Assembly: GCF_010120715.1 (NCBI RefSeq)
Contig: NZ_CP047591.1
Coordinates: forward strand, 620,001 to 684,000
Length of the DNA stretch: 64,000 nucleotides
Direction: 5' to 3'
Origin: Aminipila terrae
GTDB lineage: Bacteria; Bacillota; Clostridia; Peptostreptococcales; Anaerovoracaceae
Both the position numbers and the translations under genes were made by a program. Within the stretch, counting starts at the first letter, position 1, and each line of letters starts with the position of its first letter. The notes beneath the pieces were generated by a model. That model was not told the origin of the DNA. It searched no databases and saw nothing but the letters and a program-made list of their open reading frames with translations. This document shows, piece after piece, positions 62,565 through 64,000 of this stretch.

Positions 62565-63655
62565 CTAGCCATTGAAAACAGCTTCTACAATGGTACCGCC
62601 ACCAACTACTACATCCCCTTTATAAAAGACCGCCGCCTGCCCTGGTGTGATAGCTCTCTGCTTTTCATCAAATTCCACTTTAATATTTCCATTATCCACA
62701 GGGTATAACACTGCACCAACTTCTTTCATGGAATATCTGGCCTTAACCGTTACTCTCAGAGGCTCCTTCAGTGTCTCAATGGCTATCAGATTAATATCTT
62801 CCACAAGCATTCCATCAGCAAAAAGCTCTTCATTGCTTCCAAGCATTACTGTGTTTCTTTTTTATTCTTTGATAAGACATATACCGGTTTTCCAAAAGTT
62901 TGTCCCAATCCTTTTCTTTGTCCTACGGTATAATGAATAAGGCCCTGATGCCTTCCGATTTCCTTACCTGATTTATCAATAAAGTGCCCTGGCTCAGACC
63001 GGATGCCCATAACGTTTTGTAAAAATCCTGCATAATCTCCATCCTTTACAAAACATATATCCTGACTGTCTTTCTTCTTTGCATTTACAAAGCCCTGCTT
63101 TTCTGCAATTTCCCTGATTTCACTTTTAGTCATAGTACCTAACGGAAAGATTGTTCTTGACAGCTCCTCCTGTGTTAGCGTATAAAGGACATAACTTTGA
63201 TCCTTTGCCACATCTGCACCTTTTTTCAAAAGATATCTGCCAGAATCCGGATCCTTTTCAATCTGCGCATAATGACCAGTGGCTATATAATCAAATTCTA
63301 AGAACCTGGCTCTTTCAAGCATTCTGCTAAACTTGATATACCGGTTGCAGTCTATGCAGGGATTTGGAGTTCGTCCCTCTTCATAACTTGTTGCAAACTT
63401 TTTTACTACATCTTCCATGAACCACTCACTGTAATTAAATACATAGTGTCTGCATCCCAACTTGGCGGCCACGCTTCTTGCATCCTGCACATCAGATAAG
63501 GAGCAGCATGTTTTTTCTTTGTCCTCAATTCCAATATCTTCATTATCAAAAAGCTTCAGTGTCACACCACTCACCTCATATCCCTGCTGTTGCAATAGAA
63601 ATACAGATACCGAGCTGTCTACACCTCCACTCATACCTACTAAAACTTTCGCCAT
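62565..63655 (-). CDS. mnmA: tRNA-specific 2-thiouridylase MnmA, interrupted by a one-base frameshift
   Basis: MnmA makes 2-thiouridine at tRNA wobble position 34. PP-loop GMSGGVDSS, catalytic cysteines in TPNPCIDCNRYIKF and DSQDICFV, and LIHYTVGQRKGLG are in the first frame; the C-terminal part (VMLGSNEELFADGM to the end) is one frame away. An extra A in the A3 tract (plus-strand T3 at 62854-62856) restores KKENTVMLGS and a 363-residue protein. Start ATG 63655 after AGGAGAAT. Confidence 0.92.
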
Positions 63656-63676
63656 AAATATTCTCCTATTTAAAGA

Positions 63677-63704
63677 ATTGGCAGACCCGAAAAGTTCTGC
63701 CAAT
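63677..63704. repeat. Inverted repeat between mnmA and the lipid kinase gene
   Basis: ATTGGCAGA (63677-63685) pairs with TCTGCCAAT (63696-63704). On the minus strand it is followed only by TCTTTAAAT, so it is a weak terminator candidate for the lipid kinase gene. Confidence 0.5.
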
Positions 63705-63724
63705 CATATCATTTGTTAGTTATA

Positions 63725-64000
63725 TCACCAGAAAGGTCCCTTCATGTCTTGGTATAATGTTGAGATTCTCAGCTTCTTTGGTAATACAGAAAAATGTAAT
63801 GGGAATTTTTCTCCCTTTTCCCCATCTACATCGGTAGAAACATCTTTTGGGGATTCAATTAATAAATCATCGGTCTTAAAGTAAATAACATTCTTATTTT
63901 CCTGGTGATTTCCCTGTAAAATGCTTAAAAGCAGTGGTCCAAATTCCAGGACTGGCATTTCCTTAAACAGCATTACATCAAGTAATCCATCGTTTATTTC
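63725..64000 (-). CDS. YegS/DagK-like lipid kinase (3' end only)
   Basis: The C-terminal ~91 residues: NDGLLDVMLFKEMPVLEFGPLLLSILQGNHQ ... YFKTDDLLIESPKDVSTDVDGEKGEKFPLHFSVLPKKLRIS. The DGLLDV and STDVDGEKGEKFPL motifs are characteristic of diacylglycerol/YegS-family lipid kinases. The rest lies beyond base 64000. Confidence 0.85.
   Translation of the reverse strand, partial: EINDGLLDVMLFKEMPVLEFGPLLLSILQGNHQENKNVIYFKTDDLLIESPKDVSTDVDGEKGEKFPLHFSVLPKKLRISTLYQDMKGPFW

Overview
The window looks like a low-GC, probably spore-forming member of the Clostridia. The signs are the A+T-rich sequence with strong AGGAGG ribosome sites, the meso-diaminopimelate genes (lysA, dapF), a PdaB-like deacetylase, a SpmA/SpmB-like pair and PlsX/PlsY phospholipid synthesis. 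No rRNA, tRNA, CRISPR array or insertion sequence was found. The species cannot be named from this.

Layout. (1) 1-592 is the 5' part of miaB (minus strand). (2) 788-907 is a tiny gene for a 39-residue peptide with 22 cysteines, with its own ribosome site and terminator. (3) 1151-22616 is a phage-tail locus without any head, packaging, replication or integration gene. It reads right to left as two complete but different tail modules: a flexible, siphovirus-like tail (21736-15028, followed by broken fibre/amidase remnants, a fibre accessory gene and a holin) and a contractile, PBSX/myovirus-like tail (13189-1151) with sheath, tube, baseplate and fibres. A divergent repressor/Cro-like pair and an ArpU-like activator (21833-22616) control it. 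I read this as a tandem F-type plus R-type tailocin (phage-tail bacteriocin) cluster. (4) 23065-33136 is housekeeping: gpsA, plsY, der, ftsY, smc, rnc, plsX and a two-OB-fold ssDNA-binding protein, mostly one minus-strand operon. (5) 33411-41974 has a secreted copper-amine-oxidase-like domain protein and an operon of an APC amino-acid permease, an M20 peptidase, two YtcJ-like amidohydrolases and a SARP/BTAD-type regulator. (6) 42238-58287 is a set of genes for taking apart and recycling peptidoglycan peptides: dapF, lysA, DacA-type carboxypeptidase, beta-lactamase-like serine hydrolase, alr, M20 peptidase, VanX-like D-Ala-D-Ala dipeptidase, M19 dipeptidase, SpmA/SpmB-like membrane pair and an LD-carboxypeptidase. 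(7) 58341-64000 has a polar amino-acid ABC transporter under a likely ArgR-controlled promoter, a polysaccharide deacetylase, a GNAT enzyme, mnmA and the 3' end of a YegS-like lipid kinase gene.

The genes of region 6 appear to be tied together by sigma-54. Five sites with the GG-N10-GC core (TGGCAC/TTGC type) precede lysA, the serine hydrolase, the VanX-like gene, the M19 dipeptidase and the SpmA-like gene. A palindrome TCCTGA-TT-TCAGGA recurs upstream of two of these sets, and a PAS plus AAA+ sigma-54 activator is encoded at 56446-58287. This suggests a sigma-54 regulon for muropeptide salvage.

Caution on sequence quality: six genes (baseplate J, plsX, the SARP regulator, one amidohydrolase, the ABC ATPase, mnmA) are each broken by exactly one missing base, mostly in short homopolymers, and adding one base restores a full-length protein in every case. 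Two of these genes are normally essential or nearly so, so consensus errors are the likeliest cause. The two -1 frameshifts in the tail assembly chaperone genes are different: they sit on A-rich slippery sites where this gene family is known to use programmed frameshifting.
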